DNA of 64,000 bases from an uncultured Roseburia sp. (GTDB taxonomy: Bacteria > Bacillota > Clostridia > Lachnospirales > Lachnospiraceae): the NCBI GenBank assembly GCA_910577925.1, contig CAJTOI010000007.1, forward strand, positions 62,001 through 126,000, given 5' to 3'. The translations under genes were made by a program, and so were the position numbers. Within the stretch, counting starts at the first letter, position 1, and each line of letters opens with the position of its first letter. Below are positions 44,391-54,022 of this stretch, in pieces. A model generated the notes under the pieces. That model ran no database searches and was not told the origin of the DNA. It saw only the letters and a program-made list of their open reading frames with translations.

Positions 44391-45461
44391 ATGAAAGCTT
44401 TTTTGATACTCGAAGACGGGAATGTGTTTACCGGAACCAGTATCGGTTCCGCCAGAGAGGTCATCAGTGAGATTGTGTTCAACACGTCGATGACCGGGTA
44501 CTTGGAGGTTCTGACGGACCCGTCCTACGCAGGGCAGGCGGTTGTGATGACCTATCCGCTGATCGGAAACTACGGGATTACGCCGGACATGGAGTCGGGC
44601 AGGCCCTGGCCGGACGGTTATATTGTGCGCGAGCTGTCTCGGATGCCCAGCAATTTCCGATGTGAGGGAACGATTCAGGATTTCCTCACAAAATATGACA
44701 TACCCGGTATCTGCGGCATTGACACGCGTGCGCTTACCAAGATACTGCGTGAAAAAGGTACGATGAACGGGATGATCACGACGGATGAAAACTATAATCT
44801 TGATTTGATTATTCCGAAATTAAAAGAATACCGCACGGGAAATGTGGTGGACAGAGTGACCTGTGGGGAGAAGCATGTACGAAAAGGCGGCAGACTGCAT
44901 GTGGCGCTCTTAGACTACGGCGCAAAGAACAATATCGCAGAGTCGCTGCATAAGCGCGGCTGTGAGGTGACGATCTATCCGGCCTGCACGCCGGCGGAGG
45001 AGATTCTGGCGGCACAGCCGGACGGAATTATGCTGAGCAACGGCCCGGGAGACCCGAAGGAATGCGGTGATATCATAGCGGAGGTAAAGAAGCTCTACGA
45101 CTCGGACACACCGATTTTTGCAATCTGTCTCGGACATCAGCTGATGGCGCTGGCCAACGGATTTGACACGCACAAGATGAAATACGGCCATCGCGGCGGA
45201 AATCATCCGGTCAAAGATTTGGAGACGGGGCGTGTCTATATCTCTTCTCAGAATCACGGGTATGTCGTCGACACCGGGACACTTGACCCGAAGGTGGCGA
45301 AACCGGCTTTCGTCAATGTCAATGACGGCACAAACGAGGGGCTTGCCTATGTGGGGAAGAATATTTTTACCGTGCAGTTCCACCCGGAGGCGTGCCCGGG
45401 ACCGCAGGATTCCGCGTATCTGTTTGACCGGTTTATCACGATGATGGGAGGAGACAAATAA
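44391..45461 (+). CDS. carA: Carbamoyl-phosphate synthase small subunit
   Basis: Glutamine amidotransferase subunit, 356 residues. The N-terminal CPSase domain has VFNTSMTGYLEVLTDPSY and GNYGI; the class I glutaminase domain has the nucleophile Cys in FAICLGHQLMALA and the catalytic His-Pro-Glu in VQFHPEACPGPQD. It supplies ammonia to CarB for arginine and pyrimidine synthesis. ATG 44391 is preferred because AGGATAGGG stands upstream; the frame also opens earlier at 44331. The stop overlaps the carB ATG by 1 bp (TAATG). No pyr or arg gene is adjacent. Confidence 0.97.
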   Translation: MKAFLILEDGNVFTGTSIGSAREVISEIVFNTSMTGYLEVLTDPSYAGQAVVMTYPLIGNYGITPDMESGRPWPDGYIVRELSRMPSNFRCEGTIQDFLTKYDIPGICGIDTRALTKILREKGTMNGMITTDENYNLDLIIPKLKEYRTGNVVDRVTCGEKHVRKGGRLHVALLDYGAKNNIAESLHKRGCEVTIYPACTPAEEILAAQPDGIMLSNGPGDPKECGDIIAEVKKLYDSDTPIFAICLGHQLMALANGFDTHKMKYGHRGGNHPVKDLETGRVYISSQNHGYVVDTGTLDPKVAKPAFVNVNDGTNEGLAYVGKNIFTVQFHPEACPGPQDSAYLFDRFITMMGGDK

Positions 45462-48400
45462 TGCCTAGAAATCAAAAGATTAAAAAAGTATTGGTAATCG
45501 GCTCCGGCCCTATCGTCATCGGCCAGGCGGCGGAATTTGACTATGCAGGAACACAGGCTTGCCGCTCCTTAAAGGAAGAAGGGGTAGAAGTTGTTCTGGT
45601 AAACTCCAATCCTGCAACGATTATGACGGATAAGGAAATCGCGGACGAAGTCTATATCGAGCCGTTGACGGTTCCCGTGTTAGAGCAGATTATCGCAAGG
45701 GAAAAGCCGGACAGCATCCTGCCGACACTCGGCGGTCAGGCCGGGCTGAATCTCGGCATGGAGCTTTCCGAAAAGGGTATTCTGGAAAAATATAATGTAA
45801 ATTTAATTGGAACGACGGCGGAGACGATATTTAAGGCGGAGGACCGCCAGGCGTTTAAGGACACAATGGAAAAAATCGGGGAGCCATGTGCGGCCTCTCT
45901 GGTGGTCAATAATGTACAAGACGGCATCCGGTTTACGAATACCATCGGTTATCCGGTCGTGCTTCGGCCGGCATTTACGCTGGGCGGAAGCGGCGGCGGT
46001 ATCGCGCACAACGAGACGGAACTGATTGAGATTCTGACAAACGGTCTGCGGCTTTCCCGCGTCGGCGAGGTGCTGGTCGAGCGCTGCATCGCGGGATGGA
46101 AGGAAATCGAGTACGAAGTGATGCGGGATGCCGCGGGTAACTGCATCACGGTGTGTAATATGGAAAATATTGACCCGGTCGGCGTGCATACCGGCGACTC
46201 GATCGTCGTGGCGCCCTCGCAGACGCTGGGAGATAAAGAATACCAGATGCTTCGGACATCTGCGCTGAATATTATATCAGAATTAAATATTACGGGAGGC
46301 TGCAATGTGCAGTATGCGCTGCACCCGGAGACCTTTGAGTACTGTGTGATCGAGGTGAATCCCCGTGTGTCCCGCTCATCTGCGCTTGCTTCCAAGGCGA
46401 CCGGCTATCCGATTGCCAAGGTCGCGGCGAAGATCGCACTCGGCTACACATTAGATGAGATCAAGAATGCCATCACACAGAAGACGTACGCGAGTTTTGA
46501 GCCGATGCTCGACTACTGTGTGGTAAAGATTCCGCGGCTTCCGTTTGACAAATTTATCACGGCAAAGCGCACGCTCACGACACAGATGAAAGCCACCGGC
46601 GAGGTTATGAGTATTTGTGATAATTTCGAGGGAGCCCTGATGAAGGCGATTCGTTCCCTGGAGCAGCATGTGGACAGCCTGCTGTCCTATGATTTCTCCG
46701 AATTGAGCAGAGCGGAGCTGCTGGCGCAGCTGGAGAAAGTGGACGACCGCAGAATCTGGGTGATTGCGGAAGCGCTTCGCAGAAAAATTTCCTATGAGGA
46801 GATTCACGAGATCACGATGATTGACAGCTGGTTTATCGATAAGCTTGCGATTTTAGTCGAGATGGAGCAGCGGCTCTCAAATGAGCCGCTCACGGCGGAA
46901 CTGCTGAAAGAGGCAAAGCGCATCGAGTTCCCGGACAGCGTGATCGCCGCGCTGACCGGAAAGAGTGAGCGCGAAATTCACGACATGCGCTACGAGAACG
47001 GGATTGTGGCGGTCTATAAGATGGTAGATACCTGCGCCGCAGAGTTTGCGGCGGAAACCCCTTATTATTATTCGGTTTTCGGCAGCGAGAATGAGGCGGC
47101 CGAGACGAACCCGAAGAAGAAAGTACTTGTGCTGGGTTCCGGTCCGATCCGCATCGGGCAGGGGATCGAGTTTGATTATTGTTCCGTGCACTGTACCTGG
47201 GCATTTGCAAAAGAGGGCTGGGAGACGGTGATTGTCAACAACAATCCGGAGACGGTGTCCACCGACTTTGACATTGCGGACAAGCTGTACTTTGAGCCGC
47301 TGGCGCCCGAGGACGTGGAGGCGATCGTGCGCTTGGAGAAGCCGGACGGCGCGGTCGTACAGTTCGGCGGACAGACCGCAATTAAGCTGACGGAAAGCCT
47401 GATGAAGATGGGCGTGCGGATTCTGGGCACGAAAGCGGAGGATGTGGATGCCGCGGAGGACCGCGAATTGTTTGATAAGATACTCGAACAGACCGAAATC
47501 CCGCGCGCGGCCGGAGGAACGGTATTTACGGCCGAGGAGGCGAAGGAAGTTGCAAACCGCCTCGGATATCCGGTGCTTGTGCGCCCGTCTTATGTGCTGG
47601 GCGGCCAGGGGATGAAGATTGCGTTCAGCGATGAGGAGATAGAGGAGTTTATCGGGATTATTAACCGCATCGCACAGGATCACCCGATTCTCGTGGACAA
47701 ATATCTGCAGGGAAAAGAGATTGAGGTGGATGCGGTCTGCGACGGGACCGACATTCTGATTCCGGGAATCATGGAGCATATCGAGCGCACCGGCGTTCAC
47801 TCCGGCGACAGCATTTCCGTCTATCCGGCGCCGACGATCAGCGATCATGTGAAGGAGACGATCGTCGAGTACACGAAGCGGCTGGCGCAGGCGCTTCATG
47901 TGGTCGGGCTGATCAACATTCAGTTTATCGCGATGGACGAGGAAGTCTATGTGATTGAGGTGAATCCGCGCTCGTCGCGGACCGTGCCCTATATCAGCAA
48001 GGTGACGGGAATCCCGATTGTGGATCTGGCGACGAAAGTGATTATCGGGGACACAATACGCGGTCTCGGATATGAGCCGGGTCTTGTACCGGCGGCGGAC
48101 TATATCGCAATTAAGATGCCGGTATTTTCGTTTGAGAAGCTGCGCGGCGCAGAGATTTCTCTCGGACCGGAAATGAAATCGACCGGCGAGTGTCTCGGAA
48201 TCGCAAAAACCTTTAACGAGGCGCTCTACAAGGCGTTCCTCGGCGCCGGGGTCACATTGCCGAAGCATAAGCAGATGATTATGACCGTAAAGGATGCGGA
48301 CAAGCCGGAGGCCGTGGATGTCGCGAAGCGGTTTGAGGCGCTCGGGTATAAGATATATGCGACGAGGAGTACCGCAAAGTATCTGCAGGAGCACGGGGTA

Positions 48401-48667
48401 AACGCGAGACGGGTCAACAAGATCTCGCAGGAGTCCCCGAATGTGATGGATCTGATTCTCGGCCACAAGATAGACCTTGTGATCGACACGCCGACACAGG
48501 GAAACGGCGACAAGACCCGCGACGGATTTTTGATCCGCAGAAACGCGATCGAGACCGGCGTCTACTGTATTACGGCGATGGATACGGCTGGCGCTCTGGC
48601 GAGGAGCCTTGAGACCGCGACGGACACGCTGACACCGGTAGATATCGCGACGGTGAAGAACTTATAG
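45461..48667 (+). CDS. carB: Carbamoyl-phosphate synthase large subunit
   Basis: Synthetase subunit of 1068 residues (full length), two homologous ATP-grasp halves. First half: KVLVIGSGPIVIGQAAEFDY, NSNPATIMTD, LGGSGGGIAHN. Second half: KVLVLGSGPIRIGQGIEFDY, NNNPETVSTDFD, VLGGQGMKIAF. The oligomerisation part lies between them, and a C-terminal MGS-like allosteric domain (from about 940) ends at VDIATVKNL. It converts bicarbonate, ATP and glutamine-derived ammonia to carbamoyl phosphate. A strong terminator follows. Confidence 0.98.
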   Translation: MPRNQKIKKVLVIGSGPIVIGQAAEFDYAGTQACRSLKEEGVEVVLVNSNPATIMTDKEIADEVYIEPLTVPVLEQIIAREKPDSILPTLGGQAGLNLGMELSEKGILEKYNVNLIGTTAETIFKAEDRQAFKDTMEKIGEPCAASLVVNNVQDGIRFTNTIGYPVVLRPAFTLGGSGGGIAHNETELIEILTNGLRLSRVGEVLVERCIAGWKEIEYEVMRDAAGNCITVCNMENIDPVGVHTGDSIVVAPSQTLGDKEYQMLRTSALNIISELNITGGCNVQYALHPETFEYCVIEVNPRVSRSSALASKATGYPIAKVAAKIALGYTLDEIKNAITQKTYASFEPMLDYCVVKIPRLPFDKFITAKRTLTTQMKATGEVMSICDNFEGALMKAIRSLEQHVDSLLSYDFSELSRAELLAQLEKVDDRRIWVIAEALRRKISYEEIHEITMIDSWFIDKLAILVEMEQRLSNEPLTAELLKEAKRIEFPDSVIAALTGKSEREIHDMRYENGIVAVYKMVDTCAAEFAAETPYYYSVFGSENEAAETNPKKKVLVLGSGPIRIGQGIEFDYCSVHCTWAFAKEGWETVIVNNNPETVSTDFDIADKLYFEPLAPEDVEAIVRLEKPDGAVVQFGGQTAIKLTESLMKMGVRILGTKAEDVDAAEDRELFDKILEQTEIPRAAGGTVFTAEEAKEVANRLGYPVLVRPSYVLGGQGMKIAFSDEEIEEFIGIINRIAQDHPILVDKYLQGKEIEVDAVCDGTDILIPGIMEHIERTGVHSGDSISVYPAPTISDHVKETIVEYTKRLAQALHVVGLINIQFIAMDEEVYVIEVNPRSSRTVPYISKVTGIPIVDLATKVIIGDTIRGLGYEPGLVPAADYIAIKMPVFSFEKLRGAEISLGPEMKSTGECLGIAKTFNEALYKAFLGAGVTLPKHKQMIMTVKDADKPEAVDVAKRFEALGYKIYATRSTAKYLQEHGVNARRVNKISQESPNVMDLILGHKIDLVIDTPTQGNGDKTRDGFLIRRNAIETGVYCITAMDTAGALARSLETATDTLTPVDIATVKNL

Positions 48668-48710
48668 GTGAAGAATTTATAAGCGAGAACTTATAGCAGA
48701 AAAACGAAAT

Positions 48711-48756
48711 AAAAGGCAGAGCCCGAATTTGTGCGGATTCGGGCTCTGCCTTTTTA
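48711..48756 (+). terminator. Terminator of carAB
   Basis: AAAAGGCAGAGCCCGAAT / ATTCGGGCTCTGCCTTTTT; long perfect stem with T run. Confidence 0.92.
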
Positions 48757-48877
48757 AAATTTAAGAAAACTCTAAGAAAAAAATGATCTCCGGTACTTGA
48801 ACAGACGGTATGCTTTGCTTTATGATAGAAAACAGAAAAGAAGGACAGAAATGACAGGAGACGAAGGAGGCATATCA

Positions 48878-49198
48878 ATGGTTGTTACAACAACACCCCA
48901 GATTGAGGGAAAAAGAATCGCGGAATATCGCGGTATCGTATTCGGAGAAGTGGTGTCCGGTGTGGATTTTGTGAGAGATTTTGCGGCCGGTCTTACCAAT
49001 TTTTTCGGCGGGCGCTCTAATTCTTATGAGGATGAACTGATGCGCGCCAGAGAGCAGGCGCTGGCAGAGATGGAGCAGAGGGCGTATGCGCTGGGGGCAA
49101 ATGCGGTTGTGGGCGTGGATATCGATTACGAAGTGCTGGGGGCGAATAACGGCATGCTGATGGTGACGGTATCCGGGACGGCTGTGGTGTGTGAATAG
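48878..49198 (+). CDS. YbjQ family protein
   Basis: Small cytoplasmic protein of 106 residues (UPF0145/YbjQ family, heavy-metal-binding-like). It begins [20 protein letters not shown] and contains [30 protein letters not shown] and [15 protein letters not shown]. The fold forms small-protein pentamers; the function is unproven. AAGGAGG stands 7 bp before ATG 48878. It precedes a tiny membrane protein gene by 23 bp. Confidence 0.93.
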   Translation: MVVTTTPQIEGKRIAEYRGIVFGEVVSGVDFVRDFAAGLTNFFGGRSNSYEDELMRAREQALAEMEQRAYALGANAVVGVDIDYEVLGANNGMLMVTVSGTAVVCE

Positions 49199-49221
49199 CA
49201 GCGGAGGAGGACGGAGCGGAC

Positions 49222-49428
49222 GTGAGGAGATTTGACGATAATCTGGAGCGTGGGGGCTACCGGGCCAGTGCGGATGTACATATGTTTATCCCGGCCATTG
49301 CGGCTGCAATACTGCTGGTGCTGGTGGTGACGGCTTTTGTGATTGTCGCAAAGCAGGATATTGCCGCACGCAGGGCAGTAAATGCCGCGGATTCTGTAAT
49401 TGCGGCGACAGAGACGGAGATACCGTGA
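49222..49428 (+). CDS. Small single-helix membrane protein
   Basis: Sixty-eight-residue frame from GTG 49222 with CGGAG 5 bp upstream. Residues about 20-45 form one strong transmembrane helix (FIPAIAAAILLVLVVTAFVI); the C-terminus is Ala/Glu-rich. I recognise no family. It is credible because of the ribosome site, a clear membrane segment and its place behind ybjQ and ahead of a strong terminator. Confidence 0.5.
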   Translation: MRRFDDNLERGGYRASADVHMFIPAIAAAILLVLVVTAFVIVAKQDIAARRAVNAADSVIAATETEIP

Positions 49429-49491
49429 TCGAGGCGACGAGACGAAAGCTTCCGCGACTGCAGATAGCAAAACAGCGGTGAGGCTGTGCAG

Positions 49492-49552
49492 AAAAGAGGC
49501 TGCCTGCGGGGAACTTCCTTTGTGAGAAGTGTCCCCGCAGACAGCCTCTTTT
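49492..49552. terminator. Bidirectional terminator between the YbjQ operon and the ABC importer
   Basis: AAAAGAGGCTG-CTGCGGGGA...TCCCCGCAG-CAGCCTCTTTT, a long near-perfect stem with A/T runs on both sides, between converging genes. Confidence 0.92.
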
Positions 49553-49590
49553 AACTTGTCGAAAACCGGTACGCCGGGGCGTTCCTGTTT

Positions 49591-50394
49591 TTAAGACAGC
49601 AGCGCCTTGTCGCTTGCAAATTCTTCGCCGCTGACGCGCTCGAACTGGTGAAGCAGATCCTCGACGGTCAGCTTCTTTTTTTCTTCTCCCGCGATATTTA
49701 AAATGATGCGGCCTTCATGCATCATAATCAGGCGGTTTCCGTGCGCGATGGCGTCCTTCATATTATGTGTGACCATCATGGCGGTCAGACGATGACCGGC
49801 AATGATTCTGTCGGAAATCTCAAGGACTTTTGCCGCGGTTTTTGGGTCTAATGCGGCCGTGTGCTCATCGAGCAGCAGCAGTTTCGGCTGCTTGATGGAT
49901 GCCATCAGCAGTGTGATAGCCTGGCGCTGACCGCCGGAGAGAAGACCGACCTTGCTCGAAAGGCGGTTCTCAAGGCCGAGGTCTAATGCGGCGAGCATTG
50001 TGCGGTAGATATCCCGCTCTTTTCGGGTGATTCCCCAGCTTAACTTCCGGCTTTGGCCGCGGCGGGCCGCAATCGCCATGTTCTCTTCGATGGACATCGT
50101 GGCGGCGGTTCCGGTCATGGGGTCCTGGAAGACGCGCCCGAGATATTTTGCCCGCTTGAACTCGGAAAGCTTCGTCACATCATCCCCGCCGATATAAATC
50201 TTGCCGGAATCCACCGGCCACACGCCGGCAACCGCATTGAGCGTCGTCGATTTCCCGGCACCGTTTCCCCCGATAACCGTGACAAAGTCCCCCTCATTTA
50301 AAACGAGGTCAACGCCGTCTAACGCGACCTTTTCGTTGATCGTTCCGGGATTGAAAGTCTTGCGGATATGGTCGATTTTCAGCATTTCAGTCAT
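49591..50394 (-). CDS. ABC importer ATP-binding protein (TrpZ-like)
   Basis: ATPase of 267 residues: Walker A IGGNGAGKSTTLN, Q-loop VFQDPMTGTAATMS, signature LLSGGQRQAITLLMA, Walker B LLLLDEHTAALDP and H-loop MVTHN. It fits the putative tryptophan/tyrosine-type importer ATPases found with BMP-like lipoproteins. Start ATG 50394 has AGGAGG upstream and overlaps the permease stop (ATGA); the frame continues 37 codons upstream but those lie in the permease gene. It is the last gene of a three-gene operon. Confidence 0.93.
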   Translation of the reverse strand: MTEMLKIDHIRKTFNPGTINEKVALDGVDLVLNEGDFVTVIGGNGAGKSTTLNAVAGVWPVDSGKIYIGGDDVTKLSEFKRAKYLGRVFQDPMTGTAATMSIEENMAIAARRGQSRKLSWGITRKERDIYRTMLAALDLGLENRLSSKVGLLSGGQRQAITLLMASIKQPKLLLLDEHTAALDPKTAAKVLEISDRIIAGHRLTAMMVTHNMKDAIAHGNRLIMMHEGRIILNIAGEEKKKLTVEDLLHQFERVSGEEFASDKALLS

Positions 50395-51332
50395 GGGCGC
50401 ACCTCCTTTCGGGCGTATTTTGCCTTGAGATACGGGATCGCGAGGAAAAGCGCCACGACAATCGCGGAAAACAGTTTCAGGTCGTCGGAGGGAAGCTTTA
50501 ACCACAATACCAGGTTCATGACAATATAGTAAATGATGGCTCCGGCGATAACCGAAAGCATGGTGTAGGCAAACGCGAAGTATTTGCCGGCACAGAGTTT
50601 CCCGAACACAACCTCACCGATGATGACGGCGGCAAGCCCGATGACGATGGCTCCGCGGCCCATGTTGACATCCGCGGCGCCCTGATACTGCGCGTAGAGT
50701 CCGCCGGAAAGACCGACAAGTCCGTTGGAGATCATGAGTGCGAGCACCGTGTGAAAATCGGTGTTGATGCCCTGGGCTCTTGCCATCTGCGGATTGCATC
50801 CGGTTGCACGGATGGCATGTCCCTGCTCGGTTCCGAAATACCAGTAGAGAATCATGACAACGGCGAGACAAAACAGGATGCTGGTCGCAAACACGCGGAT
50901 CTTTGTGGCGTCGGAATCCGAGAGGTAACGGAGAGAGACAACCAGGTTGTATTTGTCTACGCTGACGGCCTGGTTCGAGCAGCCCATAATATTCAGATTA
51001 ACGGAATAGAGGGAAATCTGGGTTAAAATACTCGCCAGAATCCCCGGAATACCGAGTGCGGTATGCAAAAGCCCGGTGACAAGACCGGCAGTCATACCTG
51101 CCAGAAAGGCAAAAATAAGCGCGAGCCACGGATTCATCCCTCCGCGGATCAGCATCACGGCGACGGCGCCGCCGGTTGCAAGAGAGCCGTCCACAGTCAG
51201 GTCGGCAAAATCCAGCAGACGGTAAGTGATATAAACCCCGAGCGCCATCATTCCCCAAAGCAGTCCCTGTGCGCACGCACCGGGCATGGAACGGAGAAGA
51301 GCCATAGGGTCTAAGGTCATTAAGATTGTCAT
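50391..51332 (-). CDS. ABC importer permease (TrpY-like)
   Basis: Membrane protein of 313 residues with about eight hydrophobic segments. TYRLLDFADLTVDGSLATGG and RATGCNPQMARAQGINT are the typical motifs of branched-chain/tryptophan-type ABC permeases (BPD_transp_2 family). It is encoded between the lipoprotein and ATPase genes, overlapping the latter by 4 bp. The substrate is probably an aromatic amino acid or a related small compound; this comes from family context only. Confidence 0.92.
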   Translation of the reverse strand: MTILMTLDPMALLRSMPGACAQGLLWGMMALGVYITYRLLDFADLTVDGSLATGGAVAVMLIRGGMNPWLALIFAFLAGMTAGLVTGLLHTALGIPGILASILTQISLYSVNLNIMGCSNQAVSVDKYNLVVSLRYLSDSDATKIRVFATSILFCLAVVMILYWYFGTEQGHAIRATGCNPQMARAQGINTDFHTVLALMISNGLVGLSGGLYAQYQGAADVNMGRGAIVIGLAAVIIGEVVFGKLCAGKYFAFAYTMLSVIAGAIIYYIVMNLVLWLKLPSDDLKLFSAIVVALFLAIPYLKAKYARKEVRP

Positions 51333-51368
51333 GTGAAACCCTCATCTTCCTAAAATTAAAGTAAAAAA

Positions 51369-52445
51369 TTATTCAACCGCGATCGCTTCATAGTCGTCGG
51401 GAACGGTAATGCCCAGCTGTTCGCAGACTGCGGCATTGTATTTTTTGGTGACGGTCGGAGCATACTGAATTTCCATCGCGGAGATATCGGCACCGTTTAC
51501 GAGGATATCGTAAGCCATCTCACCGGCGGTATAGCCGATATCATAATAGCTGATGGAGAGCGTTGCGGCGCCGCAGCCGCCGCAGATGCCCTCTTCGCCG
51601 GCAATAATCGGAATCCCTGCGGGAAGTGCGATATTGTTGATGGTCTCGGCATTGCCTGCCATCGTATTGTCGGTCGGGATATAGATCACATCCGCTTCGC
51701 TTACGGCATTCTGCACGACCGATGCGATGTCGTTGGAGTCGGCGGCGGTAAATTCCTTGTATGCGATTCCGTCGGCGTCAAGAGCTTCCTCGAATTTTGC
51801 TGCCTGGTACGCGGAGTTCGGTTCTGCGGAGCAGTAGATGATACCGACCGTCTTTGTATCCGGGAACAGCTCGAGCAGCATGTCCTCCTGCTGGTCAATC
51901 GGAGCCAGATCAGAAGTTCCGGAGATATTACGTCCGGTCGTGCCGGTCCAGTCGTCCATATCAAGGGCGGTGGCATAGTCTGTGACGGAGGTTCCGAGAA
52001 CCGGAATCGTACTTGTAGCCGCAGCCGCGCACTGCAGTGCGGTGGTTGCGTTTGCGAGAATCAGATCGTAATTGCCGGAGACAAAGCGGTTGCTGATTGT
52101 GGCGCAGTTCGCCTGTTCTCCCTGCGCATTCTGCAGGTCAAAGGTGACATTCCCCTCGCCGAGAAGCTGATTGAGAGCATCCATAAAGCCCTCGGAGGCG
52201 GAGTCGAGCGCCGGGTGCTCCAGCTGCTGTACGATGCCGATTGTGTAGGTTTTCCCGTCTGTGTCGGCGCCGTCGGAAGCGGATGATCCGTCCGCAGAAG
52301 CATCGTCCGCGGGAGCATCCGCGGAAACGTCGCCGCCCGCGCCGCCCGCATCGGAAGCGGACTTGCTGTCACCGCCGCAGGCGGTCAGAGAAAGTGCCAT
52401 TGCGGTAGCCATCATAATCGAAAAAAATCTGGTTTGTTTTTTCAT
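51369..52445 (-). CDS. Substrate-binding lipoprotein of ABC importer (TrpX-like)
   Basis: Exported lipoprotein of 358 residues. The signal peptide ends in the lipobox LTAC (Cys at about 23), followed by an Asp/Ser/Gly/Ala-rich linker. The periplasmic-binding fold starts at KTYTIGIVQQLEHPALDSASEG and contains GTSVTDYATALD and IIYCSAEPNSAYQ; this matches the ABC-type tryptophan/tyrosine-like binding family (PF04392). GGAGG precedes the ATG. It is the first gene of the operon, driven by the promoter at 52492-52520. Confidence 0.93.
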   Translation of the reverse strand: MKKQTRFFSIMMATAMALSLTACGGDSKSASDAGGAGGDVSADAPADDASADGSSASDGADTDGKTYTIGIVQQLEHPALDSASEGFMDALNQLLGEGNVTFDLQNAQGEQANCATISNRFVSGNYDLILANATTALQCAAAATSTIPVLGTSVTDYATALDMDDWTGTTGRNISGTSDLAPIDQQEDMLLELFPDTKTVGIIYCSAEPNSAYQAAKFEEALDADGIAYKEFTAADSNDIASVVQNAVSEADVIYIPTDNTMAGNAETINNIALPAGIPIIAGEEGICGGCGAATLSISYYDIGYTAGEMAYDILVNGADISAMEIQYAPTVTKKYNAAVCEQLGITVPDDYEAIAVE

Positions 52446-52456
52446 AAATCCTCCTT

Positions 52457-52520
52457 TAATGCTTTAACGCATTACTGCTTTTGATAGAAAAATTATAATG
52501 AGGAAAAGCGGATTCGTCAA
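52457..52520 (-). promoter_or_regulatory. Promoter and palindrome upstream of the ABC importer operon
   Basis: Minus strand TTGACG (52520-52515), 17-bp spacer, TATAAT (52497-52492). Between the promoter and the ribosome site lies the palindrome TAATGC-N6-GCATTA (52457-52474), a possible operator or leader hairpin. Confidence 0.65.
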
Positions 52521-52546
52521 GCCTTAATCTCAATTTAAAAAGACAT

Positions 52547-52586
52547 AAAAACAGCCGTGCTGCGGTCGGTTTGTAGACACGGCTGT
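52547..52586 (-). terminator. Terminator of the HD-domain gene
   Basis: ACAGCCGTG / CACGGCTGT stem followed on the minus strand by TTTTAT. Confidence 0.8.
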
Positions 52587-52600
52587 GTAAAACAAAGATT

Positions 52601-53896
52601 TTATACCAGTTTCATTTTTTTGCGCGGCGGCGTGGGCTCGGAGTCCGCCCCGTCGGGAAGAACGATATCCGGCAGGATGGAAGCGGAGTCGAGCAGGGAC
52701 TCCATCTCTTCCTGCGCCTTCATCTGCTGGCGGATGCGCGCGCTCTCAAGCTTGGCGCGCCGGAACTTGTCGGCGGTCTCCTGAATATATCGGTCCGTGA
52801 CAAAGTGCTTGAGCGTCTCCTCATCGATGGCAATGCGGTTATCCATGGTCTTCATAATGTCGGTGACATGAAGGGAATCTCCGATCACCGGGTCGCTCAA
52901 GTCATAGAGCATATTGTTGGAGAACTTCAAGATCATCGGGTGGCGGAAATCCTCCGGATTTTCCATCAGAACAAGAGCCTTTTCGCCGTCGGACAGATCC
53001 ACGCATGCGCCGGTGGGCAGAATGTGGATACACTGCGCCAGAGCAGTGACAACCTTTAAGCTGTAGGTGTGGCAGTTCTGCATGAGAAACGTAGTGGCTG
53101 CGACCTCGGAAACCGGCGGATGATTGATGTTCATAGCGGTGAGCCGGTCAAATTTATCCGAAACTTTTAAGATTTCCGTCAAAATGCGCAGATTCTCCGC
53201 AGGTTTTTTGATTTTCAGTGTTTTGCTCTTTGAGAAGATAATCTGCTGGATGATTTCGAGAGAAAGCTTCGGCAGCTCACACTCTTCGTAGCGGGGGCGG
53301 ATCGCCTCGTAGCCGCGTTCTAAGTTCATCTGGATAAACTCCGTATCGCTCTCCGTGAGGTCGTCGCCTTTGTCCAGCACGGACTGAGGCACATAAAGGT
53401 ACCCGAAATCGTAAAGCAGAGCGGCCGTGATCAGGGCGGCCTGCTCCTCCCTGGCAATATGCATCTCATTCGAAATCAGCGCGCATAAAATCGCAACGCT
53501 GATGGCGTGCTTGTAGGTAAAATCCGCGGAACTGCGGAGCGTCTGGGTGAAATTCAGCTTGTGATCCATGACGCCGTAATGGGAATAGATATCGGCGACA
53601 AGCGAAGGCAAGGTTGCGGGGACCTGCTCTTTTTCGAGGGAGTCCATATTTTCCTTTAATTTAAACATATAAATCGTCTGAAACTGCTCGAATTCCAAAT
53701 CTTCTCTGGTCAGAGGCGGCAGGGGTTCGGCGGGTTCGAGAATAAAAATCCCGATGAGACCGAAATTCTCAATGCTGTTGATACCCTGTACTGTCAGCTT
53801 TGTGTCGCGCTCGTAGAGCAGTACGCCCATTTTGTTGTAGATTGGCTTTGCCAGCCGCATGCCGGGTTTTAAATCGGCAGTTTTAACAAATTGCAT
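52601..53896 (-). CDS. HD-domain protein with degenerate HD-GYP motif
   Basis: Protein of 431 residues. The N-terminal part (about 1-60) is the DUF3391-like lead of HD-GYP proteins (FVKTADLKPGMRLAKPIYN). The HD core (about 125-320) keeps His130 (YKHAISVAIL), but the catalytic His-Asp pair is Tyr162-Asp163 in LLYDFGYLYVP, and the HHE and GYP motifs are missing. The C-terminus is coiled and Pro/Asp-rich. Cyclic-di-GMP hydrolysis is therefore unlikely; it may act as a binding or scaffold protein. Start 53896 has GGAGGATAC upstream; an upstream frame extension to 54022 lacks a ribosome site. Confidence 0.82.
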   Translation of the reverse strand: MQFVKTADLKPGMRLAKPIYNKMGVLLYERDTKLTVQGINSIENFGLIGIFILEPAEPLPPLTREDLEFEQFQTIYMFKLKENMDSLEKEQVPATLPSLVADIYSHYGVMDHKLNFTQTLRSSADFTYKHAISVAILCALISNEMHIAREEQAALITAALLYDFGYLYVPQSVLDKGDDLTESDTEFIQMNLERGYEAIRPRYEECELPKLSLEIIQQIIFSKSKTLKIKKPAENLRILTEILKVSDKFDRLTAMNINHPPVSEVAATTFLMQNCHTYSLKVVTALAQCIHILPTGACVDLSDGEKALVLMENPEDFRHPMILKFSNNMLYDLSDPVIGDSLHVTDIMKTMDNRIAIDEETLKHFVTDRYIQETADKFRRAKLESARIRQQMKAQEEMESLLDSASILPDIVLPDGADSEPTPPRKKMKLV

Positions 53897-54022
53897 ATGT
53901 ATCCTCCTAGAATGAAAAACACCTGTAAAATATACGTTTTCTGACCTTAATAATATCATATTGAAAGGCGAAAAACAATCTGCTATTATATATGGAAGAA
54001 ACAAGATTCTGGGGAGATTCAA

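Noticed and set aside
46877..48466. 529-residue reading frame opposite carB
   Set aside because: Shadow caused by codon bias of a long GC-rich gene; no family features, and carB is complete on the other strand.
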